Source: Oceanibaculum nanhaiense
GTDB taxonomy: Bacteria > Pseudomonadota > Alphaproteobacteria > Oceanibaculales > Oceanibaculaceae
DNA: 64,000 nucleotides
Assembly: GCF_002148795.1 (NCBI RefSeq)
Contig: NZ_MPOB01000001.1
Location: forward strand, 248,001 to 312,000
Direction of reading: 5' to 3'
The number at the start of each line of letters is the position of its first letter. The stretch's first letter is position 1. The notes under the pieces were generated by a model. That model did not search any database, was not told the DNA's origin, and saw only the letters and a program-made list of their open reading frames with translations. A program made the translations under genes and the position numbers. Positions 20,780 through 30,211 of the stretch are shown piece by piece.

Positions 20780-20874
20780 GGGTCGCTCCAGCGGTCGGGA
20801 AAGTTGCGGCACCGTCTAGACCATGCGGGCGGGCGAGACAAGCGCCGGATCGCCGCAGCCGCTGATATACGGCC

Positions 20875-21774
20875 TCAACCCAGTGTTTTGCCCTTGTCCT
20901 TGCGCTGCAGTTGCGATTCGCGGACGCCGATATAGGTCGCCGCGCCGAAGATCAGGGCGCCGCCGGCATAGGTCCACAGGTCCGGGATTTCTGCGAACAG
21001 GATATAGCCCAGCGCCGTGGTCCAGATCAGCTTGGCGAAATCGACCGGCAGCACGGTGGAGGCGTCGGCCTCGTGCAGCGCCTGGTTCATGCAGGTCTGC
21101 GCGATGGTGCCGAGGAAGGCGATCAGCGCCAGCGCGGCATATTGCTCCAGCGTCGGCCATTGCCAGAAGGGAATGGCGGCGACCAGCGTCATCGGCGCCA
21201 TGAAGATTGCCATATAGGCGGTGATGGCGACGCTGGATTCGGTGGCCGACAGCTTCTTGATGCACAGCAGCGCCAGCGCCCACATGGCGGAGGAGAACAG
21301 CACCAGCATGGAGCCGGTATCAATCTCGACGAGGCCGGGCCGCAGGATGATCAGCGTGCCGGCGAAGCCGATGATCATCGCCACCCAGCGCCGCATCCGC
21401 ACCACCTCGCCCAGGATCAGCGCTGCGCCCAGCGTGGCGAACAGCGGGGCGGAGAAGCCCAGCGCCGTCACCTGCACCAGCGGCGTGATCGACAGGGCGA
21501 AGAAGAAGCTCAGCATCGCCACCGTGTTCAGCGCACCGCGCAGCGCGTATAGGCCGAGATGCCGGGTGCGCAGCACGCCGAAGCCGACCCGCTGCAGCAC
21601 CGGCAGCAGCAGGATCAGCATGAAGAAATTGCGGAAGAAGGCGATCTCGAACGGATGCAGACCGGTCGAGGCGTGGCGGATCGCGGCGTGCATCGAGGCG
21701 AAGGCCGCCGTCGCCACCAGCATCAGCAGCAGCCCCTTCAGGGCCGGTGGCAGGCGGTGATAGCGGTACAGCAC
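20875..21774 (-). CDS. EamA/RhaT-family DMT transporter
   Basis: A 299-residue membrane protein with ten predicted helices in two EamA repeats (about residues 12-145 and 155-290). The pattern 'LLLMLVATAAFASMHAAIRH' at the start and 'LGFSAPLFATLGAALILGE' at the end of the first repeat is typical. DMT proteins export amino acids, metabolites or nucleosides; nothing here fixes the cargo. The start is GTG. It lies 39 bases after the CapD-type gene and could be part of the polysaccharide cassette, for example for a precursor, but that is a guess. Confidence 0.85.
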   Translation of the reverse strand: MLYRYHRLPPALKGLLLMLVATAAFASMHAAIRHASTGLHPFEIAFFRNFFMLILLLPVLQRVGFGVLRTRHLGLYALRGALNTVAMLSFFFALSITPLVQVTALGFSAPLFATLGAALILGEVVRMRRWVAMIIGFAGTLIILRPGLVEIDTGSMLVLFSSAMWALALLCIKKLSATESSVAITAYMAIFMAPMTLVAAIPFWQWPTLEQYAALALIAFLGTIAQTCMNQALHEADASTVLPVDFAKLIWTTALGYILFAEIPDLWTYAGGALIFGAATYIGVRESQLQRKDKGKTLG

Positions 21775-21813
21775 GGACGAGGCCCCTTCACGGCGTCGCG
21801 GGATAGGGCCGGT

Positions 21814-23787
21814 TTACTCCCCCGGCTCGACCTTGCGCAAGGCAAGCGGCTCGCCCTGATATTCCGGCACCAGCCGGTGGACCAGCGCCAGGGTCTGGTC
21901 GGTGCGCCGGGTGCGCGCCGCCTCGCCCAGCTCCTCCAGCGCCCGGTTCAGCAGGGCATGATCGACGGTGCGCGGCGTGGCGATCTGCAGGCCGCTCAGG
22001 CTGGTCGGCTGCAAGGCCTCCAGGCCATGGAACAGCTCTTCATGCAGCTTCTCGCCGGGGCGCGGACCGGTATAGACGATGTCGATATCGACGCCCGGCG
22101 TCAGGCCGGCCAGCCGGATCATCTGCTGGGCGAGATCGAGGATGCGGATCGGTTCGCCCATATCCAGCACGACGATGGCGCCGCCTTCCTCGACATGCGG
22201 GTCGGTGAGGGTGCAGGCCTGCAGCACCAGCTCCACCGCCTCGCGCACGGTGAGGAAATAGCGCTTCATCTCCGGATCGGTCACGGTCAGCGGCCCGCCG
22301 CGCGCCAGCTGGCGTTGGAACAGCGGCACGACCGAGCCGGTGGAGCCCAGCACATTGCCGAAACGCACCGTGGTGAAGCGGGTGCGCGGGCCACCGGCGC
22401 GGCGGCGCTCCAGAATGTCCAGCGACTGGCAATAGGCCTCGGCCAGGCGCTTGGTGGCGCCCATCATGCTGGCCGGGTTGATCGCCTTGTCGGTGGAGAT
22501 CAGCACCATGGTCGGCACGCCGGATTCGACGCAGGCATCGGCGACGTTGCGGGTGCCGATCACATTGGTCAGCACGCCCTCGTTCGGGTTCGCCTCGACC
22601 ATCGGTACATGCTTCAGCGCGGCGGCGTGGAACACAACATCGGGCCGTTCGCGGGCAAACACGTCGGACACCCGCAAGCGGTCGCGCACATCGCCCAGGA
22701 TGGCGACGCGCGACAGGTCGGGATGGTGCTCCGACACTTCCAGATCGATCTCGTAAAGCTGGAACTCGGCATTATCCATGAGGGTCAGCCGCGCCGGCCC
22801 CAGATCGCTGATCTGGCGTACCAGTTCGCCGCCGATGGTGCCGCCGGCACCGGTCACCAGCACCCGGCGCCCGGCGATCAGCGCGCTTACCGCATCGCGG
22901 TTCAGCACGGTCTGCGGGCGGCCGAGCAGATCCTCGACATCGATCGGCTTGATCTCAATTTCGGTATCGAAACGGCCTTCGAGATTGGTCAGGCGCGGCA
23001 GACGCGACAGCTTGATGCCCAGCCGGTCGCCGATCGCCAGCAGCTCGCGCACATCCGTGCCCTCGACGCGCTTGGGCGTGATGATCATGCGCTCGGGCCG
23101 GAGCCCGCGCCGGTCCAGCTCATCGACAATGCGCGGCAGTTCCTCGAAGGTGCCCATGACCTCGATGTCGCGGATCTTGCGGCCGACCCGGCCGGCCTTG
23201 TGATCGATGACGCCGACCACCCGGTAAGGGGCGAGGCGCAGGCGGCTCATCTCGCGGATGAACAGGTCGGCCTCGTCGCCGGCGCCGACCAGCAGCACCG
23301 GGACGCGGCGCTGGCTGTCGCGCTCCAGCACGCCCAGCAGGGCGCGGTCCTTCAGGACGCGGTACATCAGGCGCGGACCAGCCAGCAGGGCGGTCATCAC
23401 GAAGAGGTTGATGATCACCAGCGAGCGGGGAATATCGTCCAGCCGGGTGATGAGGAACAGGGCGGCCAGGAACAGCAGGTTGGTCAGCGCGACGACGCGC
23501 AGGATTTGCATCACATCGCCGACCGAGGCGTAGCGCCAGATGCCGCGGTCCAGCCGCATTGCGGCGATGACACCGGTCGCCGCCACCACGAACACGCCGA
23601 AGGCCAGCAGGACCGTGTTTCGGTCCAGCGTCAGCACCGCATCGCCAAAGCGCAGATAGAGTGACAGCAGGAAGGACACCGCTGCCATGGCGATGTCGTG
23701 CAGGTTGGTGACAATAATCCGCTGTACTTGGCGGTTCGTCACTGCCGTGCCCCGATTTGCATGACGGCCGAGACCCTCGCTGTCCAT
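21814..23787 (-). CDS. CapD/WbpM-type nucleotide-sugar 4,6-dehydratase (membrane-bound)
   Basis: A 657-residue polysaccharide enzyme. Four membrane helices and a CoA-binding-like domain (residues 1-270, with LLVGAGDEADL) precede an extended SDR domain. The latter has the NAD motif VTGAGGTIGGE and the catalytic stretch 'STDKAINPASMMGATKR', in which Met replaces the usual Tyr of YxxxK, as in WbpM and PglF. These enzymes turn UDP-GlcNAc into UDP-4-keto-6-deoxy-GlcNAc, the entry to UDP-QuiNAc, UDP-FucNAc or bacillosamine. With the neighbouring epimerase and the WbpL-type transferase it would build and load a 6-deoxy-HexNAc on undecaprenyl phosphate as the first sugar of O-antigen or a capsule. 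Confidence 0.9.
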   Translation of the reverse strand: MDSEGLGRHANRGTAVTNRQVQRIIVTNLHDIAMAAVSFLLSLYLRFGDAVLTLDRNTVLLAFGVFVVAATGVIAAMRLDRGIWRYASVGDVMQILRVVALTNLLFLAALFLITRLDDIPRSLVIINLFVMTALLAGPRLMYRVLKDRALLGVLERDSQRRVPVLLVGAGDEADLFIREMSRLRLAPYRVVGVIDHKAGRVGRKIRDIEVMGTFEELPRIVDELDRRGLRPERMIITPKRVEGTDVRELLAIGDRLGIKLSRLPRLTNLEGRFDTEIEIKPIDVEDLLGRPQTVLNRDAVSALIAGRRVLVTGAGGTIGGELVRQISDLGPARLTLMDNAEFQLYEIDLEVSEHHPDLSRVAILGDVRDRLRVSDVFARERPDVVFHAAALKHVPMVEANPNEGVLTNVIGTRNVADACVESGVPTMVLISTDKAINPASMMGATKRLAEAYCQSLDILERRRAGGPRTRFTTVRFGNVLGSTGSVVPLFQRQLARGGPLTVTDPEMKRYFLTVREAVELVLQACTLTDPHVEEGGAIVVLDMGEPIRILDLAQQMIRLAGLTPGVDIDIVYTGPRPGEKLHEELFHGLEALQPTSLSGLQIATPRTVDHALLNRALEELGEAARTRRTDQTLALVHRLVPEYQGEPLALRKVEPGE

Positions 23788-23822
23788 CCAGATCCGAAAA
23801 TAGCACGTCCCCGGAAGGTATC

Positions 23823-24755
23823 CTACAAGCCGTTCAAATTGCTGGCTTGTATGGTCCGAAGGAGGGCCTGCTCCATGTCAAACGGGTGACGCCACGAAAG
23901 AGTTGCCGAAAACCGTGCGGCATCGACGGAAAAACTACCGACCAGCCGCCTTCCTGCCTCCGGACCGAGCAGCAAACGCAACAAACCCGCGGGGCCAGGG
24001 ATCAGCAGCGGTCGCTGGCCAGCGGCGGTACGTAAGCGCCCGATCAGCTGGGCCAGGGATATTTCCTCCGCATCATTCAGGAGAAAACGCTGGCCCCCGG
24101 AGACCGGATAGGTTTCCAGGCAATGCCTTATGGCATCTACCATATTACCCACATAAAGCATCGCTCGCCGATTGTCGATACTGGCAACGGGCAGCGGCAC
24201 GGGAATCAGCGCCAACCGCAGCAGCCGGGCGAAGTTGCCGCCGGCACCCGGCCCATAGACCAGGGGCGGGCGTATTATGGTCGCACTAGGCAGCAGCTCC
24301 AGCACCGCAGCCTCCGCCGCCAGCTTGCAATGCGCATAGGGCGTTGCCGGGGCTGGTGTGTCCGCATCGCGGAAGGACTGGCCGGGCAGCGTCTCCTCGC
24401 CCATCACTTTGGCGCTGCTGATCTGCACGAAACGCATGATACCGGCGGCGGAAGCGGCGCGGGCCAGTGTCGCGGCGCCATCGACGGTAATGCGCCGCAG
24501 GGTGGCCTCGTCCAGGCCGCTCTGATCGGCAGGCGAGGCGAGATGGACGACGGCCTCGATGCCGGATAATGCCGCGCGCCAGTCGGTTGCCGGTCCGATA
24601 TCGCCGACGATGGCGGGTTCCACACCGTCGGCCAGGGGGGCAGACAGCGGCCCAGGCCGGCGCTGCGCGCCGCGTACCTGGTGGCCATGCGCCTGCAGAT
24701 GCTGGCTCAGCGCCCGCCCCAGATAGCCGCCCGCACCGGTGACGAGGATATGCAT
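23823..24755 (-). CDS. NAD-dependent epimerase/dehydratase (WbpV/WbuB-like sugar epimerase-reductase)
   Basis: A 310-residue extended SDR. It has the N-terminal MHILVTGAGGYLGRAL motif, 'VVHLASPADQSG', and the catalytic YxxxK as YAHCK with the upstream Ser pair 'ISSAKVMGEE'. Together with WbpM- and WbpL-type neighbours this fits WbpV, which reduces UDP-4-keto-6-deoxy-GlcNAc to UDP-QuiNAc; a 4-epimerase role remains possible. The gene has visibly lower GC and less biased third positions than its neighbours in its distal half (about 23820-24300), a sign of later acquisition. It is 2 bases from the transferase gene upstream. Confidence 0.82.
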   Translation of the reverse strand: MHILVTGAGGYLGRALSQHLQAHGHQVRGAQRRPGPLSAPLADGVEPAIVGDIGPATDWRAALSGIEAVVHLASPADQSGLDEATLRRITVDGAATLARAASAAGIMRFVQISSAKVMGEETLPGQSFRDADTPAPATPYAHCKLAAEAAVLELLPSATIIRPPLVYGPGAGGNFARLLRLALIPVPLPVASIDNRRAMLYVGNMVDAIRHCLETYPVSGGQRFLLNDAEEISLAQLIGRLRTAAGQRPLLIPGPAGLLRLLLGPEAGRRLVGSFSVDAARFSATLSWRHPFDMEQALLRTIQASNLNGL

Positions 24756-24757
24756 AA

Positions 24758-25783
24758 TTAGCTGGTGCCCTTTGGCCGCGCCCGTACCATCCAGCCCAGC
24801 AGGCCGGCGGTGACCAGCGCCGCCCCGGCCAGCGCCGGCAGTTCATGCCCGGCGGCCGCCAGCATCGCCAGCAGGATCAGCAACGCATTGCCGCCGGCGA
24901 CCATTGTGCTGACCGTGGCGTGGCTGAAGCCGCGCCGCACCGCCTGCTGGTAGAAATGTTCGCGATGGCCATGCCAGAATTTCTCGCCGCGCAGCACGCG
25001 GCGGACCAGCGTGATGCTGGCATCGGCCAGATAATAGGCCGGCAGGATCAGCGCCGCTGCCCATTGTCCGGCGGCGGCGGCCGACAGCAGCAGGAAGCCC
25101 AGCAGATAGCCCAGCGGCACGCTGCCGACATCGCCCAGGAACAGCCGCGCGGGCTGCCAGTTGAACCACAGGAAACCGGCGGCGGCGGCGGCCAGCATCA
25201 GCAGGGGCGGCTGCCAGGCGGCCCCTATGCCAGCCCCTGCGCCGGCCCAGATACCAACCAGGACCAGACCCAGCGCCAGCGCCACGGTCTGCACCCCGGC
25301 CAGCCCGTCGATCCCATCCATGAAGTTGAACAGGTTGACGAACCACAGCCACAGCAGCGCGGCGGCCAGCAGATCCAGCCAGCCGGGCAGCAGTCCCTGG
25401 AACACCGGCCCGGCATCGGCCAGCACCAGCATGCCCAGCAGAACCGCCAGCAGCTGCGCCAGCAGCCGCATCGCGGCCGTCAGGTCGAACAGATCGTCGA
25501 GGAAGGAGATGGCGGCCAGCCCGGCCGCTGCCGCCAGCAGCAGCGCCATGACCGGCAGCAGGGCCGGCATCGTCAGCGCATAGGCGATCCAGCCAGCGGC
25601 AATCGCGGCCATCACGGCGATGCCGCCGCCGCGCGGTACCGGGCTGGCGTGGCTCGACCGGCGATTGGGATGATCCAGCACGGCATGGCGCAGCAGCAGG
25701 CCGATCACGGCGCGCGTCGCCAGCGCCGCCAGCAGCAGCACCCCGAGCGGCGCCGCCATCGACCAGACCCAGCCTGCCGCCAT
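24758..25783 (-). CDS. Polyprenyl-phosphate HexNAc-1-phosphate transferase (WecA/WbpL/MraY family, GT4)
   Basis: A 341-residue integral membrane enzyme with about eleven helices. It transfers a sugar-1-phosphate from a UDP-sugar to undecaprenyl phosphate, the first committed step of O-antigen, capsule or exopolysaccharide assembly. Diagnostic motifs are 'HPNRRSSHASPVPRGGGIA' near residue 40 (WbpL/TagO type), 'FLDDLFDL' with the Asp pair, and 'NLFNFMDGIDGLAG' with the catalytic Asp. A His-rich loop 'KFWHGHREHFYQQAVRRG' near the C-terminus is also typical of WbpL. Stop and start of neighbours are 2-5 bases away, so the cassette is tightly coupled. Confidence 0.9.
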   Translation of the reverse strand: MAAGWVWSMAAPLGVLLLAALATRAVIGLLLRHAVLDHPNRRSSHASPVPRGGGIAVMAAIAAGWIAYALTMPALLPVMALLLAAAAGLAAISFLDDLFDLTAAMRLLAQLLAVLLGMLVLADAGPVFQGLLPGWLDLLAAALLWLWFVNLFNFMDGIDGLAGVQTVALALGLVLVGIWAGAGAGIGAAWQPPLLMLAAAAAGFLWFNWQPARLFLGDVGSVPLGYLLGFLLLSAAAAGQWAAALILPAYYLADASITLVRRVLRGEKFWHGHREHFYQQAVRRGFSHATVSTMVAGGNALLILLAMLAAAGHELPALAGAALVTAGLLGWMVRARPKGTS

Positions 25784-25788
25784 CGCCG

Positions 25789-27486
25789 TTACACCTTTCC
25801 CGCTTGTACCTTGTCAGGCGCGCGCTTTTCTTCGCGCCGCAGTGCCCATTTCATGACCGTTCCGGTTCCGGAAAGGGTTCCGGAAACGATGATCTGCTGG
25901 CTGCGCTTCATCTCGCCGCGCTGGCCGAGATAGACGCTGTCCGCCAGTGCCAGCGTGCCGCCGCTGGCCAGCATCCGCCAGCCGTGCCCGCCGGGTAGCC
26001 GCAGCAGCACGAAAGCGCCGTTCTGGCTGACCGATGCTTTCACCTTCGGATGCAGATGGAAGCGCACGGCGAAGTGCTCGCCGCCGCTGCCGGTCAGCAC
26101 ATCCTCGCCGCGCACATCGGCGCCATCGGCGGACAGGAACAGCCGGCGCCGGTGGGTCAGCATCAGCCGTTCCGCATAGCCGTCATGGCTGGCATTGATG
26201 AGCTGGTCGCCGTCCTGCTCCTGGCGGTCGGCCGTTACCCGGGCCGGGCTGCGGCCCGGCGTGCCATCGCCCAGCACTTCGGCGGAGTTCACGTCATCGA
26301 CCACCAGCGTCGAATGCGCCGCGGTGGCGCGCAGCGCCCGGTTCCAGTCGGGCCGGCCGCTGGCGGCGCCGCAATTCACGATCAGCCGCTCCTTGGCGAC
26401 GCTCATTTCGAAGGACAGCAGCCCGGCATGGGCGCAGCCGTCCAGCGTGCCGGGCTGGCCGGCATCGAGAATCAGCAGGGTGCGGGCGGCGGAGAGGCGG
26501 TGGAAGCCTGACGCGCCGGGCGCGTTTTGCGGGCGGATCTTCGCTTCCGACTGCGCCAGCACGGCGTCGATCAGCAGCGGGTCTTCCTCGTTGGAATCGT
26601 TGAACAGCGCCAGCCCGCCATCGCCATGGCGCAGGGTGCGGAGCATCGCTGCCATGCGCTCGATGGCGCTGTCCACCGCGTCGGGCACCGGGTCGCCGGT
26701 GGCGCGCAGGCAGGCGCGGATGTCGATCAGGTCGCGCAGCACGGCAAGATGACGCGAGGGGCTGCGCGAGGCGTGACAGCCATCGGGCAGGATTTGCCGC
26801 GGCAACCGCTCGGCCAGCAGCCGGCAGCCCTGCGCCTGCAGAGCGGTCTCGGTCGGCAGGGCCGCGCCGGCATAGATCAGCCCCTTGGCTGCCTGCACCA
26901 GGCCTGATCCGTCAGCCGCGGTCGCGGCAATGCGGCCCAGATGCCGTGCCTGGCGGAACAGGCTGTCGAGGAAGCGGGCGCGGAACTCGTCATCGGCGCT
27001 GGCGCAGAAGAAATCGTGATGGCCGATCCAGTTGGCGATGCGCTCGCCCAGTATGTCGGCCTCCCAGGCGAAGGCGTCCCAGTCGGCGTAGCGGTCGATC
27101 CAGTCGGCAACCAGTTCGCGCGCGCGGCGCCGCGCCATGTCGCCGCCGACCTGACGCAGATCGCGCAGCCAGGAAAAGCCGTTCAGCGCCGCCTGCCAGT
27201 CGCCGGTCGCGTCTTCCGGCACCCAGGTGTCAGGATCGCGCGGATCGGCCGACAGCAGCACGACATGGCCGAGCAGCGAGAAGCGGCCTTCCAGGATCAT
27301 CCGACCGTGATCGGAATGGCCGGGCCAGCTGTCGGTGGGGACGGTGGCAAGCTGCTCGGGCGCGCGGCCGGACAGGATGTAGCGATAGAGCGGCGTGCCA
27401 TAGGCGAAGGTTCGGACCGTCCGCCAGAGACCGCCCCGCCTGGCGCCCTGATCGCCGCCCTGATGGCCCTCGCGCGTGCCGTTCAA
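25789..27486 (-). CDS. Heparinase II/III-like protein
   Basis: A 565-residue protein with an N-terminal alpha/alpha toroid (about residues 60-330, 'LNGFSWLRDLRQVGG' and 'WEADILGERIANWI') and a C-terminal beta-sandwich lyase domain (about 335-550, 'SGFHRLSAARTLLILDAG', 'RATAAHSTLVVDDVNSAE'). Family members cleave uronic-acid polysaccharides or serve cell-envelope polysaccharide turnover. There is no signal peptide. The only in-frame start near the rpe stop is a TTG, 2 bases after it. In many alphaproteobacteria this gene sits between rsmB and purH, which indicates a housekeeping envelope role rather than heparin use. Confidence 0.88.
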   Translation of the reverse strand: MNGTREGHQGGDQGARRGGLWRTVRTFAYGTPLYRYILSGRAPEQLATVPTDSWPGHSDHGRMILEGRFSLLGHVVLLSADPRDPDTWVPEDATGDWQAALNGFSWLRDLRQVGGDMARRRARELVADWIDRYADWDAFAWEADILGERIANWIGHHDFFCASADDEFRARFLDSLFRQARHLGRIAATAADGSGLVQAAKGLIYAGAALPTETALQAQGCRLLAERLPRQILPDGCHASRSPSRHLAVLRDLIDIRACLRATGDPVPDAVDSAIERMAAMLRTLRHGDGGLALFNDSNEEDPLLIDAVLAQSEAKIRPQNAPGASGFHRLSAARTLLILDAGQPGTLDGCAHAGLLSFEMSVAKERLIVNCGAASGRPDWNRALRATAAHSTLVVDDVNSAEVLGDGTPGRSPARVTADRQEQDGDQLINASHDGYAERLMLTHRRRLFLSADGADVRGEDVLTGSGGEHFAVRFHLHPKVKASVSQNGAFVLLRLPGGHGWRMLASGGTLALADSVYLGQRGEMKRSQQIIVSGTLSGTGTVMKWALRREEKRAPDKVQAGKV

Positions 27487-27488
27487 CC

Positions 27489-28151
27489 CTACTTGCCCCT
27501 CAAGGTCTGGATGTTGGTGGCGTAGGCGGCGGTACCGCCGGCGAAGGTGGCGGTGCCGGCGACCAGCACATCGGCGCCGGCGGCGATGACCTGCGGGGCG
27601 GTGCGGGTGTTGACGCCGCCATCGACCTCCAGCTCGATCGCCCTGCCGCTGTCGTCGATCATCCGGCGCAGCCGGGCGATCTTGTCGAGCTGGCTGTCGA
27701 TGAAGCTCTGCCCGCCGAAACCGGGATTGACGCTCATCACCAGAATCAGGTCGATATCGCCCATCAGATATTCGACCGCTTCCACGGGGGTCGCCGGATT
27801 CAGCACGATGCCGGCCTTCTTGCCGAGCGATTTGATGAGCTGCACGGTGCGGTGCGGGTGGGCGCCGGCCTCCGGATGGAAGCTGATAATGTCGGCGCCG
27901 GCCTCGGCGAAGGCTTCGATGAAGGGATCGACCGGCGCGATCATCAGATGCACGTCGAAGGGCAGGGCGCTGTGCGGGCGCAGTGCCTTCACCACCAGCG
28001 GGCCGATGGTCAGGTTCGGCACGAAATGCCCGTCCATCACATCGACATGCACATAATCGGCGCCGGCCTCGGTCAGCGCGCGTACTTCCTCGCCCAGCCG
28101 GGCGAAATCGGCGGACAGAATCGACGGGGCAATCTTCACGGGTCGGGACAT
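27489..28151 (-). CDS. rpe: Ribulose-phosphate 3-epimerase
   Basis: A 220-residue TIM-barrel enzyme that interconverts ribulose 5-phosphate and xylulose 5-phosphate in the pentose phosphate and Calvin cycles. Motifs are '[17 protein letters not shown]', '[17 protein letters not shown]' with metal ligands, '[14 protein letters not shown]' and '[13 protein letters not shown]'. The length is exact for the family. It lies 18 bases after rsmB. Confidence 0.96.
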   Translation of the reverse strand: MSRPVKIAPSILSADFARLGEEVRALTEAGADYVHVDVMDGHFVPNLTIGPLVVKALRPHSALPFDVHLMIAPVDPFIEAFAEAGADIISFHPEAGAHPHRTVQLIKSLGKKAGIVLNPATPVEAVEYLMGDIDLILVMSVNPGFGGQSFIDSQLDKIARLRRMIDDSGRAIELEVDGGVNTRTAPQVIAAGADVLVAGTATFAGGTAAYATNIQTLRGK

Positions 28152-28169
28152 GCTGCGTTCCTTATCGCT

Positions 28170-29477
28170 TTAACCAAGACGCCGCAAGCGCGCGGCATAG
28201 AATCCATCAAGTCCGCCCTGTTCCGCAAGATGGCAGGGCAGGGTGCGCAAATCGCCATCCGGCGTCACGCACTCGCTCCAGCCGCCAATCTCGGCAGGAT
28301 CGACCGGCACCCGTTCCCACGCGGCCGGGGCACGATCGAGCAGGGCGGCGATGCGCTCCTCGCCTTCCGCCGGCAACAGCGAGCAGGTGGCATAGACCAG
28401 CAGCCCGCCCGGTTTCACCAGTTCGGCGGCGTGATCGAGCAGCCGGTCCTGCAGTGCGGACAGCTTGGTGACGTCGGCGGGCGTCTTGCCCAGCGCCACA
28501 TCGGGATGGCGGCGGATCGTGCCGGTGGCGCTGCAGGGCGCGTCCAGCAACAGGGCATCGGCGGGTTCGGCGGGTGCCCAGACGGTACCGTCGGCGGCCT
28601 CCACGCCGGCGGACAGGCCGAGGCGCTCCAGATTCCGCGACAGCCGTTGCAGCCTTTTCGCCGACCGGTCGATGGCAGTGACATGCGCGCCCATCGCGGC
28701 CAGCTGTGCGGTCTTGCCACCGGGGGCGGCGCACAGATCGATCACATTCTTGCCGGCGACATCGCCCAGCAGAAGCGCCGGCAGGGCGGCGGCGGCGTCC
28801 TGCACCCACCAGGCGCCTTCGGCATAACCGGGTAGATCCGATATGGCGCCGCCGAAGCCGCGCCGGATGGTGCCGGTCGGCAGCAGGACCCCTTCCAGCC
28901 TTTCGGCCCAAAGCGCCGCGTCGGTCGCCACGCTGATGTCGAGCGGCGGGTCGGTCAGGTTGGCGGCGGCGATGGCGCGGGCGGTCGTATCGCCATAGAC
29001 AGTGCTGAGCAGATGCCACAGCCAGTCCGGCATGTTCAGGCGGGCGGCATCCTGCGCCTCTAGCAGCGCCTTGCCGTCACGGTCGAGCCGGCGCAGCACC
29101 GCGTTCGCCAGCCCCTTGAAGCCGGCATGGCGGGTCTTTCCCAGCAGCGAGACGGCGGAATCGATGGCGGCATGGGCCGGCACGTCGAGAAACAGCAATT
29201 GCACGACGCCCAGCCGCAAGGCATGGCGCACCGGCTGGGCCGAGGCCGCGAGAGGCTTTTCCAGGCATTGCGCGATCAGATCGTCGGCCTGGCCCAGGCG
29301 CTTCAGCGTGGTGCTGGCGATCAGCCGGGCGAAGCCCCGGTCGCGGGCCGACAGCCGGTCGCCCCCAGCCTTATCACCCGCCGCCTCGTCGAACGCGTCC
29401 TCCAGCGGCCGGTTGCGGTCCAGAACGGCGGATAGCGTGGCCAGCGCCACGGCGCGGTCGGCATAGGAACGGGGCAT
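28170..29477 (-). CDS. rsmB: RsmB-family 16S rRNA m5C methyltransferase
   Basis: A 435-residue protein. The N-terminal NusB-like RNA-binding domain (residues 1-150) precedes a Rossmann methyltransferase domain. SAM motif I is DLCAAPGGKTAQLA, motif IV is 'DAPCSATGTIRRHPDV' with one catalytic cysteine, and motif VI is 'VYATCSLLPAEGEE' with the second. RsmB methylates C967 of 16S rRNA. The gene is directly before rpe, an order widely conserved in alphaproteobacteria. Confidence 0.92.
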   Translation of the reverse strand: MPRSYADRAVALATLSAVLDRNRPLEDAFDEAAGDKAGGDRLSARDRGFARLIASTTLKRLGQADDLIAQCLEKPLAASAQPVRHALRLGVVQLLFLDVPAHAAIDSAVSLLGKTRHAGFKGLANAVLRRLDRDGKALLEAQDAARLNMPDWLWHLLSTVYGDTTARAIAAANLTDPPLDISVATDAALWAERLEGVLLPTGTIRRGFGGAISDLPGYAEGAWWVQDAAAALPALLLGDVAGKNVIDLCAAPGGKTAQLAAMGAHVTAIDRSAKRLQRLSRNLERLGLSAGVEAADGTVWAPAEPADALLLDAPCSATGTIRRHPDVALGKTPADVTKLSALQDRLLDHAAELVKPGGLLVYATCSLLPAEGEERIAALLDRAPAAWERVPVDPAEIGGWSECVTPDGDLRTLPCHLAEQGGLDGFYAARLRRLG

Positions 29478-29485
29478 GGTGTGCT

Positions 29486-30076
29486 TCAGTAGTGTCCGGT
29501 TTCGCCGGCAGGATTGCCGAAGGGCGGAAAATCGCTCATCGCCTGGGTTTCGCGATGATGGTCGAGCGCCCAGTGCACGCTGGGGAAGGCGATCTCCTGG
29601 CGCGGTATATCCTCCCAGCGGAACAGCGCCACCTCCTGCGATTCCTCGCCCGCCGCCACCTCGGGCGACAGCAGGCGGGCGCGGTAGATCAGCTGCACCT
29701 GGCTGATGCGCGGGATGTTATAGACCGCCAGCAGGCGCTCGATCTCGATGCGGGCTGTTGCCTCCTCGAAGGCCTCGCGTACCGCACCGGCCTCGGTCGA
29801 TTCGTTCAGCTCCAGATAACCCGCCGGCAGCGTCCAGTAGCCGATGCGCGGCGGAATGGCGCGGCGGCACAGCAGGATACGGTCCTCGTGCAGGCAGATG
29901 GCGCCGACCACGATCTTCGGATTGTCGTAATGGATGAAGCCGCAATCGTCGCAGATCAGCCGCGGTCGGTTGTCGCCTTCGGGCACGCGACGGTTCACCG
30001 GCCCCTTGTTGAGGGAAGAGTCCAGAGTCGTTTTGTCGGCCTGGAAATCGGGCCTGTCTGAGGAATCGCGCGACAT
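29486..30076 (-). CDS. NUDIX hydrolase with N-terminal zinc ribbon
   Basis: A 196-residue NUDIX protein. The N-terminal short zinc-ribbon (around residues 36-50, RLICDDCGFIHYDNPK) and the NUDIX box 'GYLELNESTEAGAVREAFEE' lead to a small pyrophosphohydrolase core. Only one Cys pair of the ribbon is clear, so metal binding may be incomplete. NUDIX enzymes with such N-termini hydrolyse ADP-ribose, NADH-like or FAD-like substrates; the exact one is unknown. The ATG at 30076 is preferred over a TTG at 30112. It precedes rsmB by 8 bases. Confidence 0.85.
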   Translation of the reverse strand: MSRDSSDRPDFQADKTTLDSSLNKGPVNRRVPEGDNRPRLICDDCGFIHYDNPKIVVGAICLHEDRILLCRRAIPPRIGYWTLPAGYLELNESTEAGAVREAFEEATARIEIERLLAVYNIPRISQVQLIYRARLLSPEVAAGEESQEVALFRWEDIPRQEIAFPSVHWALDHHRETQAMSDFPPFGNPAGETGHY

Positions 30077-30160
30077 GCGCCTAGATTTGGCGGGCTTTAT
30101 CGACGGCGGCAAGCGGAAATACCGGTCTTGCGCGGCGGAATGTACAGTGGAGAGAGCATG

Positions 30161-30183
30161 AAAAAGGCCGGCAAGAGCCGGCC
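30161..30183 (-). terminator. Rho-independent terminator of the small Pro/Gln-rich gene
   Basis: On the minus strand a perfect seven-base stem (GGCCGGC / GCCGGCC) with a four-base loop is followed by five T. It lies 28 bases after the stop at 30212. Confidence 0.88.
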
Positions 30184-30211
30184 TGGGAGATTATTGCAGG
30201 ATAATCCGGCG

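Noticed and set aside
21559-23664. Long plus-strand open frame of 701 codons opposite the CapD-type gene
   Set aside because: Same His/Gln/Ala-rich antisense composition; the CapD-type protein has full motifs on the minus strand.
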